Below are positions 1-7,980 of a stretch of 31,484 bases of DNA, piece after piece. The notes beneath the pieces are model-generated. The model was given only the letters and a program-made list of their open reading frames with translations, was not told where the DNA came from and searched no databases. The stretch's first letter is position 1; the number at the start of each line of letters is the position of its first letter. The position numbers and the translations under genes are program-made. The DNA is from a virus, in IMG/VR virus record IMGVR_UViG_3300042301_001317, positions 1-31,484 of that record; one strand, given 5' to 3'.

Positions 1-320
1 ATGCACTTCACTTGAAGTTCAGAGATGGAGTCAATGATAAGTGACTTGAACTGATGCTTTCCAGTTTGTAACCACTGGAATGTTTTGAGAACAACATCGT
101 AGTCGCGAACGTTAACGACTACCGTATCCCAGGTGCCATCGGCAACTGGAGGTTCTTCTCGAATAGGGTCCCAGTACTTAACGGTGATAGGTAGGAATCG
201 ATGCCCACCCTCAACGTCAAGCATGAGACGCGGATATGGTGCGGTTACCGCGAAGGTTGATTTGCCAACCTTTGATTCGCCGTAAACCATGATAGTCAAC
301 GAACGTTGTACGTCAGACAT
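1..320 (-). CDS. RecA-like P-loop ATPase (Sak4/AAA_24 type), partial at left edge
   Basis: The first 106 codons are present and the 3' end is cut by the window edge. The N-terminus carries a clear Walker A loop, GESKVGKST at residues 14-22, and a Walker B-like strand SLIIDS near residue 93. This layout fits the RecA-like NTPases of phages (Sak4 or AAA_24 type), which act in single-strand annealing and recombination and are often encoded beside a Cas4-like nuclease, as here. The start is ATG at 318-320 with an AAAGGAAA ribosome site upstream. It follows the nuclease gene after a 39-base gap. A different P-loop ATPase, such as a DnaB-like helicase, cannot be excluded from the N-terminus alone. 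Confidence 0.7.
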   Translation of the reverse strand, partial: MSDVQRSLTIMVYGESKVGKSTFAVTAPYPRLMLDVEGGHRFLPITVKYWDPIREEPPVADGTWDTVVVNVRDYDVVLKTFQWLQTGKHQFKSLIIDSISELQVKC

Positions 321-359
321 CACTGTTTCCTTTCATCTCTTTGTGTGTGTTTAACATTA

Positions 360-1289
360 TTAAGCGTTACCCTTCTTCTCTTCTGCGCCGTAGTAGGCGT
401 ATGGGTCAGAAGGTTGGAACGCGTCTTCAAGTGCAGCCTCAGCCGCGGACCCGTCATCAAACATCGGACATATAGAGAAGAATGAGCATTTCCACTTGCA
501 ATCGCGTGAAGGACTTGGGTACACGATAAATCTGTGATCTCCACCTTCATCAAGTGCCTTACGTGCATCCATCATGTTAGTTAAAACACCGTGGATACGT
601 TGCCAAAATGAGCGCAAGGCAAAAACGTTATGACGAACTTCAATTTGTTCGTAGAAAGGCGGCTTTGCGTTTGCAGAGCGCTTAACCTTCTTTAACATAG
701 TAAAGATTCCGCCTTCAGAGCGTTCGCCTTCTTTGTTCTGCGCAGTTTCTAACATCATGTATGTAAGAATCTGTTCATTCATGTGTGCCATCGCAGAGAA
801 GTCAGTAAACGAACCTCCCACGGTCTTAAAGTCTCTAAACATACGCACTCCGTCAGCCTTACGACGTACACGCATATCAATCTTACCTTGTAGGATAACC
901 TCGCCGTTAAGCAAAGGCATCTCGATGATCTCTTCAGTAGAAATCATCTCTAGTTCAGAGTCAATACCGTTTTCATCAACCCAATCAAGGTAACCTTCAA
1001 GCATGATGCGACCAAGCTCAGCCTCAGAGTCTAGGTCGTACGTATCGCGGAATGAAGCCTCAAGAATTAACTTATCTTTCACGACAAGTTCAGAGTGAGC
1101 CTCAAGAAGTGGGATGCCTTTGCCGTAGTACATATCAAGCGCCTCGTGAACGCGAGAACCAAGTGCAAGTGCTCCTGTCATCTGTTGAGTTCTAGGTTGT
1201 AGGCGACGATAATATGATAACCACCATCTCCTACGGCAATCTTTGAAGGTTTGGATTTCTGAGTTTGAGATTCTTACCGGCTGGGTCAT
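360..1289 (-). CDS. Cas4-like / RecB-type PD-(D/E)XK nuclease with Fe-S cluster motif
   Basis: A 309-residue nuclease of the PDDEXK_1 / Cas4-RecB family. Seen in the sequence: RISNSEIQTFKDC at the N-terminus (Cys18), His48 in the GSRVHEAL helix, catalytic Asp138 (GKIDM), Asp153-x-Lys155 (RDFKT), a QxxxY motif at 173-177, and C-terminal Cys264, Cys268 and Cys274. One N-terminal plus three C-terminal cysteines is the known 4Fe-4S arrangement of Cas4 and AddB nucleases. Its start codon overlaps the helicase stop as ATGA, so the two are probably translationally coupled. Likely role: processing of DNA ends during phage recombination with the RecA-like ATPase downstream. There is no CRISPR context, so an adaptation role is unlikely. 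Confidence 0.85.
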   Translation of the reverse strand: MTQPVRISNSEIQTFKDCRRRWWLSYYRRLQPRTQQMTGALALGSRVHEALDMYYGKGIPLLEAHSELVVKDKLILEASFRDTYDLDSEAELGRIMLEGYLDWVDENGIDSELEMISTEEIIEMPLLNGEVILQGKIDMRVRRKADGVRMFRDFKTVGGSFTDFSAMAHMNEQILTYMMLETAQNKEGERSEGGIFTMLKKVKRSANAKPPFYEQIEVRHNVFALRSFWQRIHGVLTNMMDARKALDEGGDHRFIVYPSPSRDCKWKCSFFSICPMFDDGSAAEAALEDAFQPSDPYAYYGAEEKKGNA

Positions 1290-3088
1290 AGCTTTCCTGC
1301 CTTATCGTCTTTAAGTAGTGAGAGAAGCTTATCTTTATCTTTTACGATTTGTTCAAAATTATCAGCCTTAGTTGATAAAACTTGAATTACTCGTTCCTCG
1401 ATAGAACCATCTGTAACATAGTCCGTGACGATAATTGAGTCGTGGATTTCAGATCCGATACGGTGAACACGGTCAAGTGCCTGCTTGTGATCTACAAGTG
1501 ACCATGGACGCTGTAGCATTACTAAACGACGAGCCGCGGTAAGTGTAATGCCAACACCGCCAGCCTGCGCTGTAAAAAGTATCCACTTGATCTTGCCAGA
1601 TTGGAAGTCGTCAACCGCCTGTTGACGTTCGTCCTCGTCCTGGGCACCAGTGATGAGACCATGTGGAATCTTAGCCTTAGTCATTTCTGCACTAAGTAAA
1701 TCAATCAACTGACGTGACACCGCGCATACCGCAACGGAGTCATCTCCAAAGTCGCCGTTTGAGATATCGTCCATAAGTGAATCAACCTTACAGGAAGGCT
1801 CGGCAAGAATTGCACGCATCTCTCCGGTATCTTCATTTACGTCCATAGTTGCGTATGAACTTGCAAACTGAAGTAAACGAATTGTCTGCGTTAATGCTGA
1901 AGGTGCGGTAATTGCATCTCCGGATTCTAATTCTGCAATCATCGTGTCACGCATCTGGTCATAAGCTTTCTTTTGCTTAGTAGACATTTCAATATCGCGA
2001 CGTTCAAACATCATTTCAGGAAGCCAAGGCAATACCTTTGCCTTAAGCATACGACGCATGCGTGGATTTATAGTTGCGTAGAACTCTTGTTCCATGTGAG
2101 GCTTTACACCTAACACCATCATGCCGCCAAAGGCATTCAACATCACGTTAACCATGCGGTCAACCCAACGTGTCTTGCTTGGCCACTCTTCAGGCGATAA
2201 CCAGTGAAGGATTGACCATAGATCTAAAACGTTGTTTGCGATAGGTGTACCTGTTAAGGCAAAGCGAATATCCGCATCACCTGTTGCGGCCCATAAGGCA
2301 CGTGATTGCTTAGATTTTGGCTCCTTAGAGCGGTGAATCTCGTCTGCGACTACAGACTTAAAGTCAATCATGTTAAGTTCTCGCTTGTGAACCTCGCAGC
2401 GATTTATAGTAACCTTCTCGTCATGTCCGCCGCATTCTTGACACCGCGCGAGGGCAATAGAGCCGTAGGAAGAAAGTCTAGAATGAGAGCGCAAGGACTC
2501 CCAGTTAATAACGTATACGTCAGCCTCTTCCTCGAAGACTTTACGGCGTTGAGTTGCTGAGCCTTTAATAACCTCTACGTCAACTCCAGGCCACCACATA
2601 TCGAACTCGCGCTTCCAGTTCTTCTTTAACGTGTTAGGGCAAACGATTAAGGCAGGAAATACATCTTCCCCGTTATCCTGTAGTTGTTTTAATGCTCTAA
2701 TTGCCTGCGCTGTCTTGCCTAAACCAGGTTCATCTGCTAATAATGCTCTACGGGCTACCGATAGGAATTTGACGCCTGCACGCTGATGCGGGAACAGGTC
2801 CTCGTTGCCCTCTTCCAGGGTTTCTAGGTCACGTAACGTGTTCGCCGGGGTAATACGTGTGGCTACCTCGTTGGAAGCCCAGGCGGTCAATCTAGGGCCA
2901 ATTTGAAGGTCAGTTTTGAAGGTACTACGTAACGCCAAGCATGTCGCCCAACTTGTAGGCACGTTCCATACCTGAGTTCTTGCGTCCCACTTTGCTCCAG
3001 GAATACTTTTGCAAAGTTCCTTAAGACGCCACTCAGTATTGATAATTACGTGCTTGCCCGACTCGTCAAGCTCTACGTCAACTGGCAC
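1286..3088 (-). CDS. SNF2-family (superfamily 2) DNA helicase/translocase
   Basis: A 600-residue SNF2-type ATPase. Motifs seen: Walker A DEPGLGKT (119-126), DEIH box (249-252), LTGTP (278-282), AGGVGITL (509-516) and motif VI QALDRVHRIG (536-545). Residues about 16-75 have a KWDARTQVWNVP pattern like the HARP annealing domain of SMARCAL1-type proteins; this is tentative. Between motifs Ia and II lies an insert with Cys216, Cys219, Cys231 and His234, a possible zinc knuckle. The start is GTG at 3086-3088 with AAAGGA about 11 bases upstream. Probable role: remodelling of replication forks or joint molecules, next to the RuvC-like and Cas4-like nucleases. Confidence 0.9.
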   Translation of the reverse strand: MPVDVELDESGKHVIINTEWRLKELCKSIPGAKWDARTQVWNVPTSWATCLALRSTFKTDLQIGPRLTAWASNEVATRITPANTLRDLETLEEGNEDLFPHQRAGVKFLSVARRALLADEPGLGKTAQAIRALKQLQDNGEDVFPALIVCPNTLKKNWKREFDMWWPGVDVEVIKGSATQRRKVFEEEADVYVINWESLRSHSRLSSYGSIALARCQECGGHDEKVTINRCEVHKRELNMIDFKSVVADEIHRSKEPKSKQSRALWAATGDADIRFALTGTPIANNVLDLWSILHWLSPEEWPSKTRWVDRMVNVMLNAFGGMMVLGVKPHMEQEFYATINPRMRRMLKAKVLPWLPEMMFERRDIEMSTKQKKAYDQMRDTMIAELESGDAITAPSALTQTIRLLQFASSYATMDVNEDTGEMRAILAEPSCKVDSLMDDISNGDFGDDSVAVCAVSRQLIDLLSAEMTKAKIPHGLITGAQDEDERQQAVDDFQSGKIKWILFTAQAGGVGITLTAARRLVMLQRPWSLVDHKQALDRVHRIGSEIHDSIIVTDYVTDGSIEERVIQVLSTKADNFEQIVKDKDKLLSLLKDDKAGKL

Positions 3089-3175
3089 TGTTTGTCGTTC
3101 CTTTCGTCATTATTTCGCTATACTAACAGGATTTTGCAGAAGTTGTTTATTGTTTCTGCTTAGTATCTACTTTAT

Positions 3176-3628
3176 TTATTGTAGGAGCCTTCTAGGGATC
3201 CAACCAAGCTTTACACACTGAAGAAGGGCATGTCGTATCGCATCAAGCGCGTGTCCTTCACCGCCCTTATGCCAGTATTCCAGCTTCTTAAGTTTGGGAT
3301 TATCAAACATTGCCTTGGCGTCGGAAGGTGATTGGAAGATAACGTCATCTGCCTTTCTTCCTGCGTCCATAAGGCACTGCTTAAGAATACCAATCTGCTC
3401 AAGGCTGTAGGGAGCTTGCGTCTTTTTAGCAGTCTGAGCGTTAATGATAAAGCGCTCACAGACAACAGTCACATCAGGATACTCAATAAGAGTGTCACGG
3501 ATAGGCTTAGCATACTCTTCTTGTTGATACTCACCTGCCCAGATTAAGACTGGCTCCTGTCCTCTTTCAAACGAGAATAAAGTCATGCCTGTTGCCTTGC
3601 CTGGGTCTACCGATAAGATCATCTTCAC
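3176..3628 (-). CDS. RuvC-like Holliday junction resolvase / RNase H-fold nuclease
   Basis: A 150-residue protein with the acidic residues of the RuvC-type RNase H fold: Asp8 in SVDPGKATG, Glu58 in VVCERF, and His126/Asp129 in GEGHALDAIRHALL. Phage members cut branched DNA before packaging or during recombination. The first possible start is GTG (3626-3628), overlapping the polymerase stop TAG by one base; an ATG two codons later (3620-3622) would give nearly the same protein. It is followed by an 87-base gap, then the helicase. The fold is well supported; junction specificity is inferred. Confidence 0.8.
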   Translation of the reverse strand: MKMILSVDPGKATGMTLFSFERGQEPVLIWAGEYQQEEYAKPIRDTLIEYPDVTVVCERFIINAQTAKKTQAPYSLEQIGILKQCLMDAGRKADDVIFQSPSDAKAMFDNPKLKKLEYWHKGGEGHALDAIRHALLQCVKLGWIPRRLLQ

Positions 3629-5451
3629 TAGTATTTTTCTCCCCAGTTTTCCATAGGACCATCAATGCCGGCTGTAAGTGGGACTGCCCAACCTTCGGTA
3701 GTTGTCATGCACTCCTTAACGATACGCTTAATTTCTTCAACGTCGTTACGCGGTGCGTTAAGAACAATTTCATCGTGCACAGGGACGATTAGAAGTTCGG
3801 TTAACTCTGCCTGATCTAGTTTTACAAGATTTGCCTTAAAGATCTCAGCCGCACCTCCTTGGGCTAAATAATTAAGCAATGTATAAACTCGATCTTCATC
3901 GCAAGGAAGTCTGCGGCCTGTCCATGTGTGAACGTACCCTTGGCCTTCTGCCTTAAGACGACGCATTCCAACATCTTCAATTTTTTGCTGGAAACCGGTC
4001 ATGCCTGGAAAGCGTGCGTCAAATTGATTAACTACAGTCTTCATTATCGTCTCGGGCACACCTGCAGTTAGCGCTTGCTTTGCAACACCTGCGCCATAGA
4101 GACGACCATAAATCATGCCTTTAATAAGACCGCGTCGTTTATCAGAACGCTGGAAGTTTGGATCGCTGTATACTTCTTTTCCAATTTCAGTGAACGGATC
4201 TGATCCTGTGAGGTCTGCCTGATGAAACATACCGATAAGGTTTGGATCTCCAGTAAGAGACGCAACCATTCTAAACTCAACCTGGTCAAGGTCAGAGGTA
4301 ATAATCACGTGGTCATCGTCCTTAGGAATAAACGCACGACGTACAACGTCATCACCCTTAGGCAATGTCTGCAGCGCAGGGTTTTGGATTGACATGCGAG
4401 AGGTACGAGCGCCAAGCGTTTTTACAGAAGGGTGAACAAATCCATTGACGTTATCGTTAAGAAAGTTTGCAAAATATGTATTGGCAAGTTTATCTGCCTT
4501 GCGCTGCTTGAGTACGATTTCAGCTAAGGACTTTACCTCGTCGTTGCCTTCAATAGTAAGAAGCTTAAGTTGATCCTTTGAAGCTGATTTTTGTCCCGAA
4601 GGAGTGTATTCGTTAATCTCTGCGCCAAGAGATTCTAGTAAGCGCACTAGTTGAATATTGCTACCGATGGAAACACCGTTATATTTTTCCTTAGCCCAGG
4701 TCTTAACTGAGCCCGCGTACTCTGTTAACTCGTCAAACTTCTTCTTGGAGTAGTCAAGGTCAATACGTGCGCCGTTGATTTCCATGCGGGTAACAATGCG
4801 ACGTGTCGCCATTTCTAATTCGTATGCTCTATTGTATGGACCGTCAGGGCCACACTTTTCATAAAACTTTTCCCACAGGCGCATAGTTAAGATGCAGTCT
4901 AACGCACCGTATGCCCAGTAAGGTTGAAAATTAGTCGGAACGGTGCCCCATGTCCAGCCGTTAGTTGCTAACTCTGTATCTAACGTATCTTGAAGAGCAA
5001 CCGCGCGCCCGTCAACATATAAAGCTGCAAGACGTTTTAACGCACCGACACCAAGCGGATCAATGATATGGGCCATGATCATCGTGTCGTGCGACCTGTG
5101 CCACGGCAGCTTCCAACGTGATTGAATGTCAAACCACTTTGCCTCAAAGGCTATGTTGTGACAAACAATTTGCCCATCGAACTTATCCATAGCTTGATAG
5201 AACGCACCTGCCCACTCGTCCCACGGCATTGCCCACGCCTGTTGCCCATCACCAACCTGCACAAGACGAATTCGCCCGTGCCAAGGAGATAAGGCGTCCT
5301 TGCGATCTCGTCCTGGGTATTCTCCAGTTTCAGTATCAATCGCGATTGCATCATGAGGACGACGCTCGCCAAGCCAGGTTAAAAACTCGCCTGCCTTTTC
5401 AACGCTGTCTACGAGGTGAAGTTGTACGTCACCTAAGCCTTCAACTGTCAT
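3628..5451 (-). CDS. polA: Family A DNA polymerase with 3'-5' exonuclease domain
   Basis: A 607-residue PolI-type replicative polymerase without a 5' nuclease domain. Proofreading domain: Exo I DTETG (Asp39, Glu41), Exo II CHNIAFEAKWF (Asn99; Glu103 sits where Klenow has Asp424), Exo III YGALD (Tyr181, Asp185). Polymerase domain: motif A SDLDQVEFR (Asp387, Glu392), motif B KRRGLIKGMIYGRLYG (Lys444, Tyr448, Tyr452), motif C VHDE (Asp560, Glu561). Tyr448 occupies the position of E. coli Phe762, as in T7 DNA polymerase. Its start lies inside the end of the deaminase gene (11-base overlap), and its stop touches the RuvC-like start. Assignment is firm. Confidence 0.96.
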   Translation of the reverse strand: MTVEGLGDVQLHLVDSVEKAGEFLTWLGERRPHDAIAIDTETGEYPGRDRKDALSPWHGRIRLVQVGDGQQAWAMPWDEWAGAFYQAMDKFDGQIVCHNIAFEAKWFDIQSRWKLPWHRSHDTMIMAHIIDPLGVGALKRLAALYVDGRAVALQDTLDTELATNGWTWGTVPTNFQPYWAYGALDCILTMRLWEKFYEKCGPDGPYNRAYELEMATRRIVTRMEINGARIDLDYSKKKFDELTEYAGSVKTWAKEKYNGVSIGSNIQLVRLLESLGAEINEYTPSGQKSASKDQLKLLTIEGNDEVKSLAEIVLKQRKADKLANTYFANFLNDNVNGFVHPSVKTLGARTSRMSIQNPALQTLPKGDDVVRRAFIPKDDDHVIITSDLDQVEFRMVASLTGDPNLIGMFHQADLTGSDPFTEIGKEVYSDPNFQRSDKRRGLIKGMIYGRLYGAGVAKQALTAGVPETIMKTVVNQFDARFPGMTGFQQKIEDVGMRRLKAEGQGYVHTWTGRRLPCDEDRVYTLLNYLAQGGAAEIFKANLVKLDQAELTELLIVPVHDEIVLNAPRNDVEEIKRIVKECMTTTEGWAVPLTAGIDGPMENWGEKY

Positions 5452-5920
5452 TTACGTCCTCTGTTATTACTACCTCGATGTTGCACTTCTTAAAATAATC
5501 TACAGTCGCATCCGGCAAACGATGAGCCGCACGCGTTCCAATTCGCATAACAACGCGTGTAATTCCAGAGTTAGAAATTAACTTTGCACACTGATAACAT
5601 GCTGCGTCTGTTATGTATATGGTACCACCTTCTACGCGAGAACGGTCAACGTATAGTAGTGCGTTTGACTCTGCGTGAATTGATGGACATGAATCATATG
5701 TGTTATCGAGTGAGCTTAATCCTTGTGCTCGTGCACACCAGTTAATACAGTCGCCTTCCGCAGGAAACAAAGCTGCAGGACCGTTATACCCGGTAGAACT
5801 TATGCGTTGGTCCTTAGACACAACAACAGCTCCAATGTGTGCACGGCTACAGCGAGATCTTTGTGCGATTGCATCTGCAACCTGCATCCAGACCTCGTCC
5901 CAGGAAGGGCGATTACTCAT
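5441..5920 (-). CDS. dCMP deaminase (deoxycytidylate deaminase)
   Basis: A 159-residue zinc-dependent deaminase of the ComEB/dCMP type, converting dCMP to dUMP. The catalytic HAE motif is at 82-84 (PSIHAESNALL) and the second zinc motif is TDAACYQC with Cys108 and Cys111; Ala107 replaces the usual Pro before the first Cys. The TGYNGPAA segment at 43-50 is also typical of the family. The gene is coupled to the small upstream gene (ATGA) and overlaps the polymerase start by 11 bases. Alongside a dCMP-type hydroxymethylase candidate it could set the balance between dUMP/dTMP supply and modified cytosine, as in T4. Confidence 0.9.
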   Translation of the reverse strand: MSNRPSWDEVWMQVADAIAQRSRCSRAHIGAVVVSKDQRISSTGYNGPAALFPAEGDCINWCARAQGLSSLDNTYDSCPSIHAESNALLYVDRSRVEGGTIYITDAACYQCAKLISNSGITRVVMRIGTRAAHRLPDATVDYFKKCNIEVVITEDVNDS

Positions 5921-6096
5921 CTATCAATATCCTCAATTCCACCAATAACAGCACTTGAAAGTATCTTTGACACTAGGTGCAGTGCTTCCTTCTTGCTAAA
6001 GCCCGCAGATCTAAGTTCAACGTACATCTCGTGGAGTTGCACGGTTGCCTCGCGAAGTGGACTACTTTGTCCAAAACCCTCTAGCTCATTACTCAA
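5917..6096 (-). CDS. Small hypothetical protein (TTG start), 59 residues
   Basis: I do not recognise a family. I place the start at TTG 6094-6096: AAAGGAG (6103-6109) sits 6 bases upstream, and this start overlaps the glycosyltransferase stop by only 8 bases. The longer reading from ATG 6127-6129 has no ribosome site and would overlap by 41 bases. The product begins MSNELEGFGQSSPLR and is mostly predicted helix, with an acidic C-terminus and no membrane segment. It ends in an ATGA junction with the deaminase gene. Its position between the glycosyltransferase and deaminase genes suggests co-translation with the modification block, but its role is unknown. Confidence 0.65.
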   Translation of the reverse strand: MSNELEGFGQSSPLREATVQLHEMYVELRSAGFSKKEALHLVSKILSSAVIGGIEDIDR

Positions 6097-7132
6097 TTCG
6101 GTCTCCTTTCTGATTTGCCCATAGCTCATCGGACTTGCTGATATACTTATTAGTAACGTTGACCGCGAACTCTATTGCCTCTGATGATATTCTGTACATC
6201 ACATTATGGTGTTCTGGCCTTAGTATTTTTCCCCAGTAAGGCGCTAACTTCTCAGTTAGAGGAGCAAAACTTTTAGAAAGTGAAGAATCTTTAACTAAGA
6301 TTGGATTAGTGTCTCCAGGGTGCATTTGAAGTCTATCCCACATCTGTGCAATATCTTCATCAGGCGTTATCGTCTTTGCAAAAACTTTATTGGCAAAGTT
6401 ATTATTGACGCGTTCGTGCACATCCTTGCGAGCCTTAAATCTTTGTAGACTCGTGTAAGGAAGATGACATATTAACCAATCTTCCTTATTTGACGCGGCA
6501 ACCGTAGTATCCCAAAGGTGCCAGAACTTACCGTCCCCATATTTAAGCTGGTGCTGTCCTGCGTCAACAAAGTCACCGGAGTTGTTTTTTACCAGGATCT
6601 TTGAGGGAACCCTAAACTCGTGAAGAAGTTTCTCGTTTCTTTTAACCTGCTCGTGAAACTCGTCACGATCTCCTATGTGATTTACGGACGTCACATAATG
6701 ATCTATGAGATGATAATCATCTAGTCTGGTGTCAATAAATCCTAGTGGAACTATATAGTTTTCTAGCTGCATGGCTATAGCATTCCATTTTTCACCTAGA
6801 TTAGATAAAAGATCTTCTATATCTTTGTCGGTAGGGCTAACGAGAAACTCGTCTGCGTCAAAGATAAAGTTCCAGTCAGGATTTTCTTGATTACTGATAT
6901 GTAGAAGAATATTAGTTAAGGCTTCCTGGTCAAATAAGTTGTCCTCATATCTAAATACCTCTATCTGATCCGGCCAAACCTTTTGTAGCTCAGCAAGACC
7001 ATTTTTTGTGTCGTCGGTGCTGGAGTGGTCAATAACAAAAACTTTATCAACATGATAAAAAAGCGCATGCGAGATAGAGAGACCTAGTAAAGGCCACTCA
7101 TTTCTTGCTATTACTACTCCATGAATTTTCAT
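6089..7132 (-). CDS. GT-A type glycosyltransferase (family 2-like)
   Basis: A 347-residue protein with a family 2-like glycosyltransferase N-terminus: an opening strand KIHGVVIARNEW, DHSSTDDT at 35-42 and a metal-binding DAD (92-94) inside FIFDADEF. This resembles the Glyco_tranf_2_4 group, which transfers sugar from a nucleotide sugar. The C-terminal part is rich in His, Trp and Lys and is not recognised. Its ATG overlaps the stop of the thymidylate-synthase-family gene (ATGA), so the two are probably made together. That coupling, within a nucleotide block and far from tail genes, makes glycosylation of a modified DNA base a reasonable inference; surface glycan modification is the main alternative. 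Confidence 0.8.
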   Translation of the reverse strand: MKIHGVVIARNEWPLLGLSISHALFYHVDKVFVIDHSSTDDTKNGLAELQKVWPDQIEVFRYEDNLFDQEALTNILLHISNQENPDWNFIFDADEFLVSPTDKDIEDLLSNLGEKWNAIAMQLENYIVPLGFIDTRLDDYHLIDHYVTSVNHIGDRDEFHEQVKRNEKLLHEFRVPSKILVKNNSGDFVDAGQHQLKYGDGKFWHLWDTTVAASNKEDWLICHLPYTSLQRFKARKDVHERVNNNFANKVFAKTITPDEDIAQMWDRLQMHPGDTNPILVKDSSLSKSFAPLTEKLAPYWGKILRPEHHNVMYRISSEAIEFAVNVTNKYISKSDELWANQKGDRIE

Positions 7133-7980
7133 CTCTTATTGACTGCCTTAATCATGGCGTTTGCATACCATTGCTCAAAAGGGTGAAGACCGTACAGAAG
7201 CGCTTTTTCCTCATGATGAATTGCAGCCGTCAACGCGTTCATTGCGTAGTCTGAAACTTCTCCCCAAGAGTTACCTACCATAGCAGGGATCTTTTCGTAC
7301 GGAGCGTAAGTATGTTTTAAGCTTTCTGCAGAGTCATAGTGTTGCTCGTAGATATGAAGAGATCCGACGTGATGGTGATACGTTCCTGGCTCGATACCCA
7401 GGATAGATGCGATAGCAAGTTGAACGCGGGTAAACTGGAAGAAGTCGTACGCCGCTCCTAGCCATACGTCGTTTGAGCGCATGTAAACGCTCATGTTAAG
7501 TTTGTTGTTGCGAATCCTGAATTGATGAAGGATAGTGCACGGGTAGTCTCGCTTATTTGCAAGAAGATCTAGCTCCGGATTCCAAATCGTAACGACAGCC
7601 TGTCGCGTATCTGGGTCTGCCTTAAGTCTTTCAACTATAGGAGCATACTGTGACTGTGTGCGAATTCCATACGCTCCGTGAAATAATCCGTTATCCTCGG
7701 TATAGTTAGCAAACTGTGGACCGATGGCAATAACAAGTTTCGGTGTGCTTGCACCTGCGATAAGCTGGCAAGCCTCAACCGCACCGATACCTGGAACAGT
7801 TCCACGTCCTACACCTAAAGGTAAGGTGTTGTACACGTCATCTATACGAATAATTGCATCTTCAATCTCGCGCGTCTTCATACCGCGAGGAGCGACCTCC
7901 TTGCCGTATTTAAGTACGTGCTGCACAAGATCAACGTATCCGTTAACCGCGTCAGGTATGTTAATTATCGCAGTATCCAT
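7129..7980 (-). CDS. Thymidylate synthase-family enzyme, probable dCMP hydroxymethylase (or dCMP methylase)
   Basis: A 283-residue ThyA-fold protein. The catalytic Cys148 lies in DYPCTILHQF. The phosphate-binding and base-binding segment reads MRSNDVWLGAAYDFFQF (167-183), with Arg168, Ser169 and Asp171. Aligned to E. coli ThyA (Cys146, Arg166, Ser167, Asp169, Asn177), the Asn that selects dUMP is Asp179 here. His209 and Tyr211 match ThyA His207 and Tyr209; Glu69 matches Glu58. In known enzymes Asp at this place goes with dCMP as substrate, as in T4 dCMP hydroxymethylase. Hydroxymethylation versus methylation cannot be settled by eye. The gene overlaps the kinase by 16 bases and the glycosyltransferase by 4; AGGGAAG serves as ribosome site. 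Confidence 0.85.
   Translation of the reverse strand: MDTAIINIPDAVNGYVDLVQHVLKYGKEVAPRGMKTREIEDAIIRIDDVYNTLPLGVGRGTVPGIGAVEACQLIAGASTPKLVIAIGPQFANYTEDNGLFHGAYGIRTQSQYAPIVERLKADPDTRQAVVTIWNPELDLLANKRDYPCTILHQFRIRNNKLNMSVYMRSNDVWLGAAYDFFQFTRVQLAIASILGIEPGTYHHHVGSLHIYEQHYDSAESLKHTYAPYEKIPAMVGNSWGEVSDYAMNALTAAIHHEEKALLYGLHPFEQWYANAMIKAVNKR

Noticed and set aside
360-1289. CRISPR adaptation Cas4
   Set aside because: No cas1, cas2 or repeat array in the window; phage recombination context fits better.
3089-3175. Promoter before the SNF2 helicase gene
   Set aside because: AT-rich with a TATAGC-like hexamer, but no convincing -10/-35 pair or extended -10.
6127-6129. ATG start for the small gene before the deaminase
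   Set aside because: No ribosome site and a 41-base overlap; TTG 6096 has AAAGGAG at ideal spacing.
7129-7980. Plain thymidylate synthase
   Set aside because: The overall fold fits, but Asp at the Asn177 position argues for a dCMP substrate; thymidylate synthase remains the fallback if alignment is wrong.
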